Shown piece after piece: positions 29,388-40,650 of a stretch of 63,911 nt of DNA. The notes under the pieces are model-generated. The model did not search any database. It saw only the letters and a program-made list of their open reading frames with translations, and was not told the origin of the DNA. Made by a program: the position numbers and the translations under genes. The stretch comes from Lentilactobacillus senioris (GTDB lineage: Bacteria > Bacillota > Bacilli > Lactobacillales > Lactobacillaceae), in NCBI RefSeq assembly GCF_026798195.1, contig NZ_JAPQEZ010000007.1, positions 1-63,911 of the forward strand. Reading direction: 5' to 3'. Positions within the stretch are counted from its first letter, which is position 1, and the number at the start of each line of letters is the position of its first letter.

Positions 29388-30194
29388 TTAAAGAGCGTAA
29401 TTTTTAATTGCTTCGGCTACTCCATTTTCAGCATTGGTAGTGGTAACTTCTTGAGCGACCGCTTTAATTTCTGGAATGGCATTACCCATAGCAACCCCGG
29501 TACCGGCATATTCGATCATACTTAGGTCGTTACCGTTATCGCCGATGGCCATGACTTCAGCAGCCGAGAAGTTAAGATTTTTGGCTAAGTCACTTAAAGC
29601 GTTCCCCTTAGTAGCCTGCTTATTCATGATTTCGATGAAGTAAGTGGCACTTTGGACTACTGAAAGGTGTTCACTCAAGCTAGCAGGTAGTTGAGGCTTT
29701 ACCCGGCTAATAACTTCTGGAAAATCAACGTACATGGCTTTAGACATAACGATTTGATCGTTGAAGTCTTCGGGAGCCATGTATTCAACTGGTAACCGGA
29801 CTAAGAAGCTTTCGGCAGTGGTGTAAGGGCTAATCGCCTTATTAACCGCGTAAATTTTATCAGTAGTTTCAATTTGGTAGTGAACGTTTAACTTACGTCC
29901 CAACATTTCGGTTTCTAAAAAGTCGTCAAATGAAAGGGTGTGGTTGACGATTACTTTACCGTCTAAATTTTGAACCATGGCGCCGTTAAAGGTAATAGCA
30001 TATTGATCTGTACCACTAATTTCTAGTTGATCTAAATATGGTTGCACCCCACTTAATGGGCGACCGGTACATAAAACGACTTTAATGCCGGCTTGTTTGG
30101 CAACCTTGATGGCGTCAATATTGGCTTGGGTTAGTTGGTTACTAGGATCGAGTAGGGTACCATCGATATCGATGGCGATTAACTTGATGGACAT
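29388..30194 (-). CDS. Cof-type HAD-superfamily phosphatase (YidA-like)
   Basis: A 268-residue sugar-phosphate or nucleotide phosphatase candidate. Motif I DIDGTLLD carries Asp9 and Asp11; the cap is the C2 type; motif IV GDNGNDLSMIEYAG is intact. It is the last gene of a three-gene minus-strand operon and overlaps the HD-domain gene by one base. Substrates of this group are broad. Confidence 0.92.
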   Translation of the reverse strand: MSIKLIAIDIDGTLLDPSNQLTQANIDAIKVAKQAGIKVVLCTGRPLSGVQPYLDQLEISGTDQYAITFNGAMVQNLDGKVIVNHTLSFDDFLETEMLGRKLNVHYQIETTDKIYAVNKAISPYTTAESFLVRLPVEYMAPEDFNDQIVMSKAMYVDFPEVISRVKPQLPASLSEHLSVVQSATYFIEIMNKQATKGNALSDLAKNLNFSAAEVMAIGDNGNDLSMIEYAGTGVAMGNAIPEIKAVAQEVTTTNAENGVAEAIKNYAL

Positions 30195-31543
30195 TAATTA
30201 GTCTCCTTTGGGTGAATTAATTGATCGTTTCGAATGTAGTGGTTAAACTCATCGTACTCTGGTTGGAACAAATCTATATTATCAGATTTTTGTAGAATTT
30301 CTCTTGGAAAGAAGAAGCGATGATCTCCAGTAGATTTATCCGCGATAGCACTGACGATGGAACTAACTTTGGACAATTCTGTCAAAGTATGGTCCCGGTT
30401 AATTAGTTTAATTTCCTTGTCGTTAGGCCGATAAGCATCGTACGGTAAATCAAAACTGTCATCGGTAGCGGTATAGTAATTAGGATTAAAACCAGCTTGC
30501 TCTACTAGGCTTCGTAAGCGCGGCAGTAAATCTTCAGTTTCTTTGCCGTATTTTACCGACTTGAGCGGTTTACGATCAATAAATCTGGTAGCTAGGTCAC
30601 TTAAATCATCGTCTCCGTGATTTTTCCAGTGAATAAAATAAGTGTTTAAAACGCCATCGTCTAGTTGTAAGTAGTCATTTAATTCAAAATGTTGATTAAA
30701 AAATGGCAGTAACAAGTAGGGAGTTTGCGGATCAGTAGTAGCTGGTTGTTTAAAGACTTCCGATGCTCGTAGCAAAAGTCGGTTTAACACAACTTCCATT
30801 GAGCGTGAAACTGGATGGAAATACACTTGTTGATACATCTGAAACCGACTGACGATATAGTCTTCTACGGCGTGCATTCCACTCATCTCAAAACCAATTC
30901 CGTCGGTGATGGGTTGCATCACCTCTAAAATGCGGTTTAGATCAAAAGTGCCGTATTTAACGCCGGTAAAGTAAGCATCCCGAAGTAAATAATCCATGCG
31001 ATCCGCGTCTAATTGACTGGAAATCATTGCTACTACTTGCTTGTTGGGATAGGTTTTCGCAATTACACTCGCCACTTGTTCAGGAAATTCAGGACTAACT
31101 TGGCGTAAAACAGCGTTCACTTCCGTTTGGGGAGAAGTAATAATTTCTTGGGTGATTTGCTCATGGTTGGTATGAAAAATGTGCTCAAAGGTGTGAGAAT
31201 AGGCTCCGTGCCCAATATCGTGAAGTAGAGCTGCACAAAGGGCAACTAATTCTTCATTAGGGTCCCAGAGACCATCACCTGCGGTTTGAGTTGCAAAATT
31301 TCTGGCAAACCGATCACAAATTCGACGAGCAATTTCATATACCCCTAAAGAATGGGAGAAGCGAGAATGTTCGGCTCCGTGAAAAGTAAACAGGGTGGTT
31401 CCTAATTGATGAATTCGGCGTAACCGTTGAAATTCGGTGGTATTAATCAAATCCATAATAACCTGATACCGAACGTAAACATAGTTGTGGACTGGATCGC
31501 GAAAGACTTTTTCGCGGTCTAGCATTTGGGAATGCAAGTCCAT
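30194..31543 (-). CDS. HD domain phosphohydrolase (YwfO-like)
   Basis: A 449-residue metal-dependent phosphohydrolase. An arginine-rich start (FQRLRRIHQLG), HSRFSHSLGVYEIARRI and LLHDIGHGAYSH give the HD metal site in the first 130 residues, as in dGTPase/YwfO-type proteins. It may hydrolyse nucleotides; the substrate is not established. It overlaps both neighbours by one base. Confidence 0.88.
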   Translation of the reverse strand: MDLHSQMLDREKVFRDPVHNYVYVRYQVIMDLINTTEFQRLRRIHQLGTTLFTFHGAEHSRFSHSLGVYEIARRICDRFARNFATQTAGDGLWDPNEELVALCAALLHDIGHGAYSHTFEHIFHTNHEQITQEIITSPQTEVNAVLRQVSPEFPEQVASVIAKTYPNKQVVAMISSQLDADRMDYLLRDAYFTGVKYGTFDLNRILEVMQPITDGIGFEMSGMHAVEDYIVSRFQMYQQVYFHPVSRSMEVVLNRLLLRASEVFKQPATTDPQTPYLLLPFFNQHFELNDYLQLDDGVLNTYFIHWKNHGDDDLSDLATRFIDRKPLKSVKYGKETEDLLPRLRSLVEQAGFNPNYYTATDDSFDLPYDAYRPNDKEIKLINRDHTLTELSKVSSIVSAIADKSTGDHRFFFPREILQKSDNIDLFQPEYDEFNHYIRNDQLIHPKETN

Positions 31544-32367
31544 TAGGGTTCCTCCTTAATAAGTACTTGATTTCTGAGCTGCATTTGACGCAGGGCTTTT
31601 TGTTGATCTGCTAAGTACGCGGGACTATTGATGAATTCCTGACCTTGAGCTAATGGGGCAACGGGTTGTTGGCGTTTTAATTCTGTTAGGATCCGCTCTT
31701 TAGCTACGTTGATTGAACCTAATGCAGGGTTTAAATCGTTTAAAGTGGTCATTACACTAGGGTTAACCAGTGGAAATTGACCATCACTATAATTTGCATC
31801 TGCAACGTCATAAAATGATCTAATGGTTTTCCCCCTGGTTAGTTGATCGCCGTTGACCCCTAAGTACAACATCAACGAAATTGCGTTTTTGGTCCGGCGT
31901 TGAGCAATACCAGCGGTCTTTTGGCCGTTCACGCTTAAATCATACGTGCCAGGACAGTAAGAGTCACTGATTTCAAACGCTTTGATGGTCAATTCCGGGA
32001 AACTGTTTTGGATTAGTTGGGTCATGATTTCATAACCGGCATCCACGCTTAACGCTTGCTCCTCATGAAAAATTAAAGAGACGTTTAAAACTCCGGGGTC
32101 ACTAACAACGGCGAGTCCGCCAGAATTTCGCAAAAAATATTGGTAACCATGGGCGGTTAAATCAGTTAGGCCAGCAGTTAAATTAGGAAGACGTTTATCG
32201 TTTAATCCTAAAATTACGGTTGGTGCTGAGGTGGTCCAAAAGTGAAGAAACCCCTGTGTGGTCTGACTAGCAGTATTTAGCAGGGTATTAGTATCTGCAA
32301 ATGATAGTAATTGGTTAGCTGGTGAATAAACCGAATCTACTACCAACGTGGAACTTGAAACAGCCAT
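31543..32367 (-). CDS. lipL: Lipoate-protein ligase family acyltransferase (LipL-like)
   Basis: A 274-residue BPL/LplA/LipB-fold protein. LRNSGGLAV (79-87) is the acyl-binding loop, and DSYCPGTYDLS places Cys138 where B. subtilis LipL has its catalytic cysteine. LipL moves octanoyl or lipoyl groups from GcvH to dehydrogenase E2 subunits; true ligases lack this Cys. First gene of the minus-strand operon, with SD AAGGAG. Confidence 0.8.
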   Translation of the reverse strand: MAVSSSTLVVDSVYSPANQLLSFADTNTLLNTASQTTQGFLHFWTTSAPTVILGLNDKRLPNLTAGLTDLTAHGYQYFLRNSGGLAVVSDPGVLNVSLIFHEEQALSVDAGYEIMTQLIQNSFPELTIKAFEISDSYCPGTYDLSVNGQKTAGIAQRRTKNAISLMLYLGVNGDQLTRGKTIRSFYDVADANYSDGQFPLVNPSVMTTLNDLNPALGSINVAKERILTELKRQQPVAPLAQGQEFINSPAYLADQQKALRQMQLRNQVLIKEEP

Positions 32368-32506
32368 AGTGAAAGCTCCTTCGTTAAAAATAGTTAACCT
32401 TATTATAGCAAAAAAATGATCTTTGAGTTACCACTGTTAAATAGGTGCGAGAATTTGCATTTGGGATTATAATAAATCAATAATGAAATAGAAAAGAAGG
32501 GATAAA

Positions 32507-32941
32507 ATGGCCAATTTACGTGCGGGAGTTCCCGTTCAAATTCATTTGGAAACCATGATGAAAAATGCCGAGGACTCTAACAGTTTTGTATTTGACTTAA
32601 CTGGCCAATTAGTCCAAATCGGAGAAACTATTTATATTCGATACGTTGAACTAGGAGAAGAAGGCGAAGTTCCCGTTACCGTTAAAATTATGCCCAACGG
32701 AGATGTTCGTTTAACGCGGGCAGCCGGTAGTCGGCTACAATTATTATTTAGTCCCGGTAAACGAGTAACGGCCCATTATAAAACTCCGTATGGGTTGATG
32801 GATATTGATACGGTCACACCTAATATGGATATCAATATTTCGGATGGCCCGTTGCGGGGGAATTTAGCAATTGATTATTTGTTGTATGCCGGTGAAGAGT
32901 TATTAGGGAAATACAATATTCGATTGCAATTTACGATTTAA
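32507..32941 (+). CDS. DUF1934 family protein (YwiB-like)
   Basis: A 144-residue calycin-like beta-barrel protein with the DUF1934 pattern: VQIHLETMMKN at the start, IYIRYVE, then a closing region with LLYAGEELLGKYNIRLQF. Function is unknown. It precedes rpoE by 44 bases, as in many lactobacilli. Confidence 0.82.
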   Translation: MANLRAGVPVQIHLETMMKNAEDSNSFVFDLTGQLVQIGETIYIRYVELGEEGEVPVTVKIMPNGDVRLTRAAGSRLQLLFSPGKRVTAHYKTPYGLMDIDTVTPNMDINISDGPLRGNLAIDYLLYAGEELLGKYNIRLQFTI

Positions 32942-32985
32942 TCGAGTATAGTTATCCCTAGACTGTTGAAAGGACGTGTACCAGT

Positions 32986-33624
32986 TTGGAATTAGAAGTC
33001 TTTGAAGGCCAAAATAAAAGTGAATTGTCGATGATTGAAGTTGCCCACGCGATTCTTGCAAAACATGGAGATACCATGCCATTTGCAGATTTAGCAAATG
33101 CGGTGCAGGAATATTTGGGAGATAGTAACAAAGAAATCAGAGAACGACTCGCCCAATTTTATACTGACCTAAACGTTGATGGCAGCTTCATCTCGCTGGG
33201 GGATAATACCTGGGGCTTAAGAACTTGGTACCCATACGATTCGATTGATGAAGCCACTGTCCACACGGATGATGACGATGAAGATCGTCCTAAACGTAAG
33301 AAACGTCGTAAAGTTAATGCCTTCTTGGCGGATGCTTCTGACGACGATGACGTTATCGATTACGATGATGATGATCCAGAAGATCAAGATGATGAAGAAT
33401 TTGTTGACGATGAAGGGGTAGCAGAAGATAGCTCATCTGACCTTGGTAAGTACAGCAAAGACATGGAAGACGTTGATGACACCGATGCTAACGATGATGA
33501 TGATTTACCAGACGGAATCGAAGGTGAATTAACTGATTTAGATGAAACTGAGTTAATTGGTGAAGATGATGACGATGAGTCAGAAGACGATGCTGATTAT
33601 GGTTTCGATAACCGTGATGAATAA
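32986..33624 (+). CDS. rpoE: DNA-directed RNA polymerase delta subunit
   Basis: A 212-residue Firmicutes-specific RNA polymerase subunit. The N-terminal HARE-HTH domain (about 1-85) contains [13 protein letters not shown] and [12 protein letters not shown] lysine/arginine patch (KRKKRRK) leads into a disordered tail of about 110 residues, almost all Asp and Glu, which helps release nucleic acids from polymerase. The TTG start follows AAAGGA. Confidence 0.95.
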   Translation: MELEVFEGQNKSELSMIEVAHAILAKHGDTMPFADLANAVQEYLGDSNKEIRERLAQFYTDLNVDGSFISLGDNTWGLRTWYPYDSIDEATVHTDDDDEDRPKRKKRRKVNAFLADASDDDDVIDYDDDDPEDQDDEEFVDDEGVAEDSSSDLGKYSKDMEDVDDTDANDDDDLPDGIEGELTDLDETELIGEDDDDESEDDADYGFDNRDE

Positions 33625-33632
33625 ATTTTAAC

Positions 33633-35385
<1,753 letters not shown>

Positions 35386-35526
35386 TCCTTAGTTGACATT
35401 AATATTAGATAAATATTACATTTTCACCTAATTTCTCACTTAGTGTTGTATTTTTAATGCTGTTTCTTTAATATATTTGATGATACAGTATATTGGACGA
35501 ATGTAATAAAGTGAGGAAAGTTGTCG

Positions 35527-36810
35527 ATGAATAAATTAATAGTTAAGGGTGGACACCGACTTTCCGGTGAAATAACAATTGGTGGTGCTAAAAATAGCAC
35601 CGTTGCGCTAATTCCTGCTGCGATTTTGGCTGATACACCGGTTAGATTTGATTCGGTTCCCGATATTTTAGATGTCCATAATTTAATGGTCATTCTAGAA
35701 TCCATGAACGTTAAATCAGATTTTACGGGAGACGTGTTAACCATCGATCCTACTAATATTGAAGAGGGGCCATTGCCAAGTAAGGCCATCAAAAGTTTAC
35801 GAGCTTCATATTACTTTATGGGGGCGCTATTAGGACGCTTTCACCGGGCAGTAGTTACTTTTCCGGGTGGTGACAATATTGGTCCTCGACCAATTGATCA
35901 ACATATTAAGGCGTTTCGGGCATTAGGTGCTGAAGTTACCGAAAAAGACGGAACGGTTACTATGAAAACTGGAGAAGACGGCCTTCATGGGGCTCAAATC
36001 TTCATGGACATGGTTTCTGTTGGGGCAACGATTAATGCCATTTTGGCTGCTGTTAAAGCTCCAGGAACTACTACTATTGGTAATGCTGCCAAAGAACCAG
36101 AAATCATTGATATTGCTACTTTCCTTAATAATATGGGGGCTAATATTCGTGGTGCCGGAACTGATGTTATCAGAATCGAAGGGGTAGATAAGCTAGTTGC
36201 TCAAAACACCCACACGATTATTCCGGACCGAATTGAAGCTGGTACTTATCTTTCATTGGCTGCGGCGGTTGGAGACGGAATTCGGATTAATAATATTATT
36301 CCGGAACATCTAGAATCCTTTACCGCTAAGTTAGAAGAAATGGGCTGTGATCTAACTATTTATGAAGACAGTGCCTTTGTAGGACCTTCCAAAGATCTTA
36401 AGCCGGTTTCAGTGAAAGTAATGCCGTTTCCTGGCTTTGCCACTGATTTACAGCAACCCATTACGCCATTATTATTTAAGGCTACTGGTAGAAGTACAAT
36501 TATTGATACTATTTATCCACAACGGGTTAAACACATTGCTGAATTGCAACGGATGGGGGCTCAAATCTACTCTGAAGATATTGAAGAGGGATTGATTGTG
36601 GTGGATCCATCAACTAATTTACACGGTGCAGTTGTAGAAGCTGGAGAAATTAGAGCGGGGGCTGCGTTAGTAATCACCGGTCTGATGGCAGAAGGCACTA
36701 CCGAAATTCGACAGGCTGATAATATCCTGCGAGGATATGGTAGTATTATTGATAAGTTAAGGGCAATTGGCGCTGATGTTTCATTAGCGGCTGAAGAACC
36801 TAAGTTTTAA
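35527..36810 (+). CDS. murA: UDP-N-acetylglucosamine 1-carboxyvinyltransferase with Asp at the fosfomycin-target position
   Basis: A 427-residue EPSP-synthase-fold enzyme that adds enolpyruvate to UDP-GlcNAc, first committed step of peptidoglycan. Lys22 in GGAKNS is present. The active-site loop reads [15 protein letters not shown]: residue 116 is Asp, where E. coli Cys115 is alkylated by fosfomycin. Asp at this site keeps activity and gives fosfomycin insensitivity in other bacteria. Start at ATG 35527 after GAGGAAAG. Confidence 0.95.
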   Translation: MNKLIVKGGHRLSGEITIGGAKNSTVALIPAAILADTPVRFDSVPDILDVHNLMVILESMNVKSDFTGDVLTIDPTNIEEGPLPSKAIKSLRASYYFMGALLGRFHRAVVTFPGGDNIGPRPIDQHIKAFRALGAEVTEKDGTVTMKTGEDGLHGAQIFMDMVSVGATINAILAAVKAPGTTTIGNAAKEPEIIDIATFLNNMGANIRGAGTDVIRIEGVDKLVAQNTHTIIPDRIEAGTYLSLAAAVGDGIRINNIIPEHLESFTAKLEEMGCDLTIYEDSAFVGPSKDLKPVSVKVMPFPGFATDLQQPITPLLFKATGRSTIIDTIYPQRVKHIAELQRMGAQIYSEDIEEGLIVVDPSTNLHGAVVEAGEIRAGAALVITGLMAEGTTEIRQADNILRGYGSIIDKLRAIGADVSLAAEEPKF

Positions 36811-36904
36811 CTTGTCAGCAGTTCAAACGTATGCTAAACTAATTAAGTTGACTAATCGATAATCTCTGGATCAACAAATGATTCAGGGCAAAGGAGCGAT
36901 AATT

Positions 36905-37147
36905 ATGAAACAAGGAATTCATCCAGATTACCACGAAGTTGTATTTCAAGATTCAAGTACTGGCGCTAAGTTTTTAGCTGGTTCTACTAAGCATTCTGAC
37001 GAAACTACCGAATTTGAAGGTAAGACTTACCCATTGATTCGTGTTGAAATTTCATCAGATTCACATCCATTCTACACTGGTAAGCAAAAGTTTACTCAAG
37101 CCGACGGTGCAGTGGATCGTTTCAACAAGAAATACGGCCTCAAATAA
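36905..37147 (+). CDS. rpmE2: 50S ribosomal protein L31, type B (zinc-free)
   Basis: An 80-residue L31 of the C-minus type with no cysteine at all, hence no zinc ribbon. It has the type B pattern [16 protein letters not shown] and [11 protein letters not shown]-minus L31 normally lets cells save zinc. ATG 36905 follows AAAGGAG; the frame opens at 36878. Confidence 0.96.
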   Translation: MKQGIHPDYHEVVFQDSSTGAKFLAGSTKHSDETTEFEGKTYPLIRVEISSDSHPFYTGKQKFTQADGAVDRFNKKYGLK

Positions 37148-37157
37148 GCAGACCGCT

Positions 37158-37190
37158 AACGACTCTTCTTTGGAAGAGTCGTTTTTTTAT
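37158..37190 (+). terminator. Terminator after rpmE2
   Basis: AACGACTCTTC / GAAGAGTCGTT, 11 bp, TTTG loop, T7 tail. Confidence 0.9.
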
Positions 37191-37202
37191 GGATAATAAA
37201 CC

Positions 37203-37240
37203 AAAAAATCCAGTTAACTCTAATAAGTTAACTGGATTTT
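37203..37240 (-). terminator. Terminator of the MFS gene
   Basis: AAATCCAGTTAACT / AGTTAACTGGATTT, 14-bp perfect stem. On the minus strand it ends in T6, just after the MFS stop codon. Confidence 0.88.
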
Positions 37241-37245
37241 GTAAT

Positions 37246-38463
37246 TTAATGACGACTTCTTAAGCCTTTAGTTTCTTTAGAGACTAACAATAAGTTGATC
37301 AACACTAAGACCGACGTTGAGATGAAAACGCCAGAATAGTTAAAGCGAGTAGAAACTAGTGAACCAATAATAGGACCCACAACGTTTCCTAGTGACTGAA
37401 AGGCTTGATTCCAACTAAAGATTCGTCCAGTTACCTCTGGAGGAGTATTTTTAGCCAGAATGGCTTGAACGGCAGGTAACATGGCGGCGTCAGCAATTCC
37501 CATGATGAACCGTAGCCCAATTAATTGCCAAACATTGGTAACAAAGGCCATTGGGATATAGACGACTACTGCTAAACAAAATCCAGCCATTAAAACCTTC
37601 TCGGTGCCAATTCGATCACCAAGTCCACCTAACTTTGGAGCAGCAACTAACGTAGCAATACCGGGAATCGAAGCAACTATTCCGGCAAAAAAGGTAGCTT
37701 TCAAGCTGCCATGCATAATTTGGCGCACGTAAAGTGATAAAATAGGCGAAATAGAATTATTGGAGGCTTGAATGATCATGGTTGTGATAAACATCCCAAA
37801 AACTAATTTAGGAGCCTTTAGATCCGCAATCACGCCTTTAGTATCCAACATTTCTGTTTTTTTCACCGGAGTAAATTTTTCATGAACAAAGAAAAGGGTT
37901 AAAATAAAGACAGAAAGTAAGATAGCACCGGTAATAAAAAAGGTAACCCGGTAAGTGAAAACAGAGGCTAACGTTCCCCCTAAAAGGGGTCCTAATAAGG
38001 TTCCAGATACTACTCCGGTAGTCAGGGTACCTAGGGCTTGACCACTTTTTTCTTTGGGAACTTGGGTGGCAATTAACGCATTGGCATTGCTAATGTAACC
38101 GGAGAATACCCCTTGAATTAGCCGAGCAACAATTAATTGCCAAACGTTGGTTACTAATCCCATGGAGGCAAAAACAAAGGCCATTCCTAACGATGCCCGC
38201 AATAACATGGCTTTACGGCCAGTACGATCGGCTAGTTGCCCCCAAATTGGTGATGCAATGGCTGAAACTAAGTAGGTGGCCGAAAAGGCTAATCCACTGT
38301 ATAAGCTTAATTGAGCGTGAGTAAAGTTTCCCAGAGAATCAACATAAAGGGATAAAAACGGCATGACTTCACTAAAGCCAATCCCAGTCATAAAGGTCCC
38401 AAACCAGAGAATAAATAAATTTTTGCGCCAACTATTCGGCGCGGAGGATGAATCAGTTGTCAA
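37246..38463 (-). CDS. MFS multidrug-efflux-type transporter
   Basis: A 405-residue major facilitator with 12 predicted membrane segments. The motif between helices 2 and 3 reads GQLADRTGRKAMLL, and the antiporter motif C region reads GVVSGTLLGPLLGG in helix 5, which marks drug/H+ antiporters. It is monocistronic. The exported compound is unknown. Confidence 0.88.
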   Translation of the reverse strand: MTTDSSSAPNSWRKNLFILWFGTFMTGIGFSEVMPFLSLYVDSLGNFTHAQLSLYSGLAFSATYLVSAIASPIWGQLADRTGRKAMLLRASLGMAFVFASMGLVTNVWQLIVARLIQGVFSGYISNANALIATQVPKEKSGQALGTLTTGVVSGTLLGPLLGGTLASVFTYRVTFFITGAILLSVFILTLFFVHEKFTPVKKTEMLDTKGVIADLKAPKLVFGMFITTMIIQASNNSISPILSLYVRQIMHGSLKATFFAGIVASIPGIATLVAAPKLGGLGDRIGTEKVLMAGFCLAVVVYIPMAFVTNVWQLIGLRFIMGIADAAMLPAVQAILAKNTPPEVTGRIFSWNQAFQSLGNVVGPIIGSLVSTRFNYSGVFISTSVLVLINLLLVSKETKGLRSRH

Positions 38464-38523
38464 AGTATCAATCTTCCTTTCTTAAATATTAAATATTGAT
38501 GTTAAAAATTATAGGAGAATCCA

Positions 38524-39216
38524 ATGGCTCGAAATTCAAAAATAAAAACAACTCTAAAAGTGATAGTAGTTACTGTGCTTACGATTGTAGCATTGTTGTT
38601 AATTTTTAACCGCCAAGTTAGTTACTGGTTTATTAAAAGTTATCAACCTAAAATTACCCGTAATGCGGTCGCAAAAGCTAAACCTAAAAAAGCAGATTAC
38701 GATTTTAGTAAGGTTAAAAGCTTAGGGGTCCAACAAGCAGTTGAAGCTCGGTCACAATCTGATAGCATTCAATTGGCTGGCCAAATTTTAATCCCACCTA
38801 TTGGTATTCATCTGCCTATTGGGCTGGGAGTATCTAATACAACCTTAGCGCTAGCTGCAGGAACTATGCGAGCAGATCAAAAAATGGGCACGGGAAACTA
38901 TCCGTTAGCTGGTCACCATATGGTTGATCCCAATGTATTATTTGGTCCATTGTATGCTAAGGCTCGAACGGGCCAATTAATTTATATTACCGATATGAAG
39001 ACTGTTTATGAGTATCGAATCTATAAACGGCAGTTCATCGCGGCGACCGACGTGAACGTGATTAATCAAACTAAACGTAAAATTATTACGCTGATCACTT
39101 GTGATGCTACTGGTGCTGGTCGTTTAATGATTCGCGGGCGGTATTTGAAGAACTATCCACTTAAGCGAGCTAATCCCAAAATAAAACGAGCCTTAAACGG
39201 GCCCGTTAATAGTTAG
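38524..39216 (+). CDS. srtA: Class A sortase
   Basis: A 230-residue membrane-anchored transpeptidase. One N-terminal membrane helix (about 9-28), then the sortase barrel with catalytic His131 (LAGHHM), Cys193 (LITCDATG) and Arg200. It attaches LPxTG-type proteins to the wall. No sorting-signal protein is encoded in the window, consistent with the housekeeping enzyme. Confidence 0.93.
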   Translation: MARNSKIKTTLKVIVVTVLTIVALLLIFNRQVSYWFIKSYQPKITRNAVAKAKPKKADYDFSKVKSLGVQQAVEARSQSDSIQLAGQILIPPIGIHLPIGLGVSNTTLALAAGTMRADQKMGTGNYPLAGHHMVDPNVLFGPLYAKARTGQLIYITDMKTVYEYRIYKRQFIAATDVNVINQTKRKIITLITCDATGAGRLMIRGRYLKNYPLKRANPKIKRALNGPVNS

Positions 39217-39687
39217 TTAAAGTTGATTGTGGCGTTTAATAGCGTCTAACCAAGCTGGAAGGGTCTCAGCTAACTGGCGGTACGTTCGATCAAACCGATG
39301 ATCGTACCAAGGGTCCGGAATTTCTACTCCCTGCATGGTTGGTAAAATGTCGTAACAAAGATGAATTTTATCACGATCGTTAGCTGGAGCCATCCGTTCG
39401 AGATTATGTTTGTTAGAAGCATCCATGGTTAAAATTAAATCTGCAGATTCAAAATCAGCGGTAGTAATGGGCCGAGAAATTAAGTGCGAACCATCAATGC
39501 CGTGAAGTTTTAGTTCGGCTTGGGCACCGGGGTGAGCATGGTTACCTTCCTCTTCACTGCTGGTACCAGCAGAATCTACTATGATTTGGTCACTTAAATT
39601 GTCGTCAGCCACTAGTTTAGTAAACATTGCTTCGGCCATTGGTGAACGACAGATATTGCCTAAGCAAACAAAAAGTACTTTTACCAT
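39217..39687 (-). CDS. Low-molecular-weight protein-tyrosine phosphatase
   Basis: A 156-residue phosphatase with the P-loop CLGNICRS (Cys8, Arg14) and general-acid loop IPDPWYD. It starts opposite and ends directly next to the sortase gene, tail to tail with no space for a terminator. Targets are unknown; relatives act on tyrosine kinases of polysaccharide synthesis or on arginine phosphate. Confidence 0.92.
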   Translation of the reverse strand: MVKVLFVCLGNICRSPMAEAMFTKLVADDNLSDQIIVDSAGTSSEEEGNHAHPGAQAELKLHGIDGSHLISRPITTADFESADLILTMDASNKHNLERMAPANDRDKIHLCYDILPTMQGVEIPDPWYDHRFDRTYRQLAETLPAWLDAIKRHNQL

Positions 39688-39780
39688 AATTAATCAATCC
39701 TCGAAAAATATTAATTAGATTATACTACCAGTAATCTAGCGGAAACGCAAATTAATGAAATTAAGATTTTGTCTTTTTGT

Positions 39781-39811
39781 TAGACACTTTTAATGTGATT
39801 AAGTGTACAAT
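39781..39811 (+). promoter_or_regulatory. Promoter-like region with an imperfect 23-bp palindrome
   Basis: TAGACA (39781-39786) and TACAAT (39806-39811), 19-base spacer. Within it ACACTT (39784-39789) and AAGTGT (39801-39806) are inverted, and TTAAT GTG ATTAA (39790-39802) forms the inner palindrome. It looks like an operator for an unidentified repressor. Confidence 0.45.
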
Positions 39812-39847
39812 TAGAGTTACCAAACTACGAAGAACGGAGGAGAATTG

Positions 39848-40606
39848 ATGCCGGGGAGTTTTGTTTTTATTAATACGAACCCAATTAGTAACATGGTTTT
39901 GTCAATGGGCGTTACCACTGCCGATTATGTGAATGGTTTAGAACAGTTACCAGAAAATATTGTTTTATTACAAGATGATGAAAATTCGGCTAACGGTTAT
40001 AATTCTCATTCCCGTTTTAATTTGGTCAGTGGGGCTAATGAAGTTCGCCACTATTTATTAGCTAAGTCTACTGATCCTAAAAAATTTATTGATTTTAATG
40101 ACGTTGACGGGTTAAATAGTTTAATGGCATCTGAAATTGCAGAACTTTTATATTTAACTCACATGGGAACACCGATGAATCGTCCATTTTCTTCTAAGTT
40201 ATTGAACCAATATATTTACTTAGAACAAGGAGACGGGACGGTTAGATCTTATTATCGCCGGTTTTCAGCGTTTAATCACGTCTTAGAAATCAGTATTAAG
40301 CGTAATCTGCGAGATAGTCATAACTCTCGGCGGGTCTTTTTACGGCCATTAGCGATCAAAGACATTGATCGACCGATTCTGTTAGACTTAATTACAAAGG
40401 GCAATGATGGATTATTTATTTTATTTGATGCGTTAAACGAAAGACGCAAAATTTATCGAATTCCACTGTTGGCTCCTAAGGATCCAGACCAAGCCGCCAT
40501 GATTTTACGAACTCAATCAATTACAGAAAACGCTGAAATCATTGGCAATTTAATGTATAATATTCAAACATCGCAATGGGATCTAGAATGGACCCACAAA
40601 AACTAA
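39848..40606 (+). CDS. Conserved hypothetical protein of lactobacilli
   Basis: A 252-residue soluble protein that I cannot place in a named family. There is no signal peptide, membrane helix or known catalytic motif. The first 60 residues look hydrophobic-to-mixed, the middle part is rich in Tyr, Arg and Asn (IKRNLRDSHNSRRVFLRP), and the end is acidic. ATG 39848 follows GGAGG. It precedes murF by 44 bases with no terminator between, so they may share a transcript. Confidence 0.7.
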   Translation: MPGSFVFINTNPISNMVLSMGVTTADYVNGLEQLPENIVLLQDDENSANGYNSHSRFNLVSGANEVRHYLLAKSTDPKKFIDFNDVDGLNSLMASEIAELLYLTHMGTPMNRPFSSKLLNQYIYLEQGDGTVRSYYRRFSAFNHVLEISIKRNLRDSHNSRRVFLRPLAIKDIDRPILLDLITKGNDGLFILFDALNERRKIYRIPLLAPKDPDQAAMILRTQSITENAEIIGNLMYNIQTSQWDLEWTHKN

Positions 40607-40650
40607 GCGATTAATTCATAAATTTACTAAGCTATTGGAGCGATTTAATA

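Noticed and set aside
35454-35792. 112-codon antisense frame across the murA start
   Set aside because: Shadow of murA and its leader; no family pattern.
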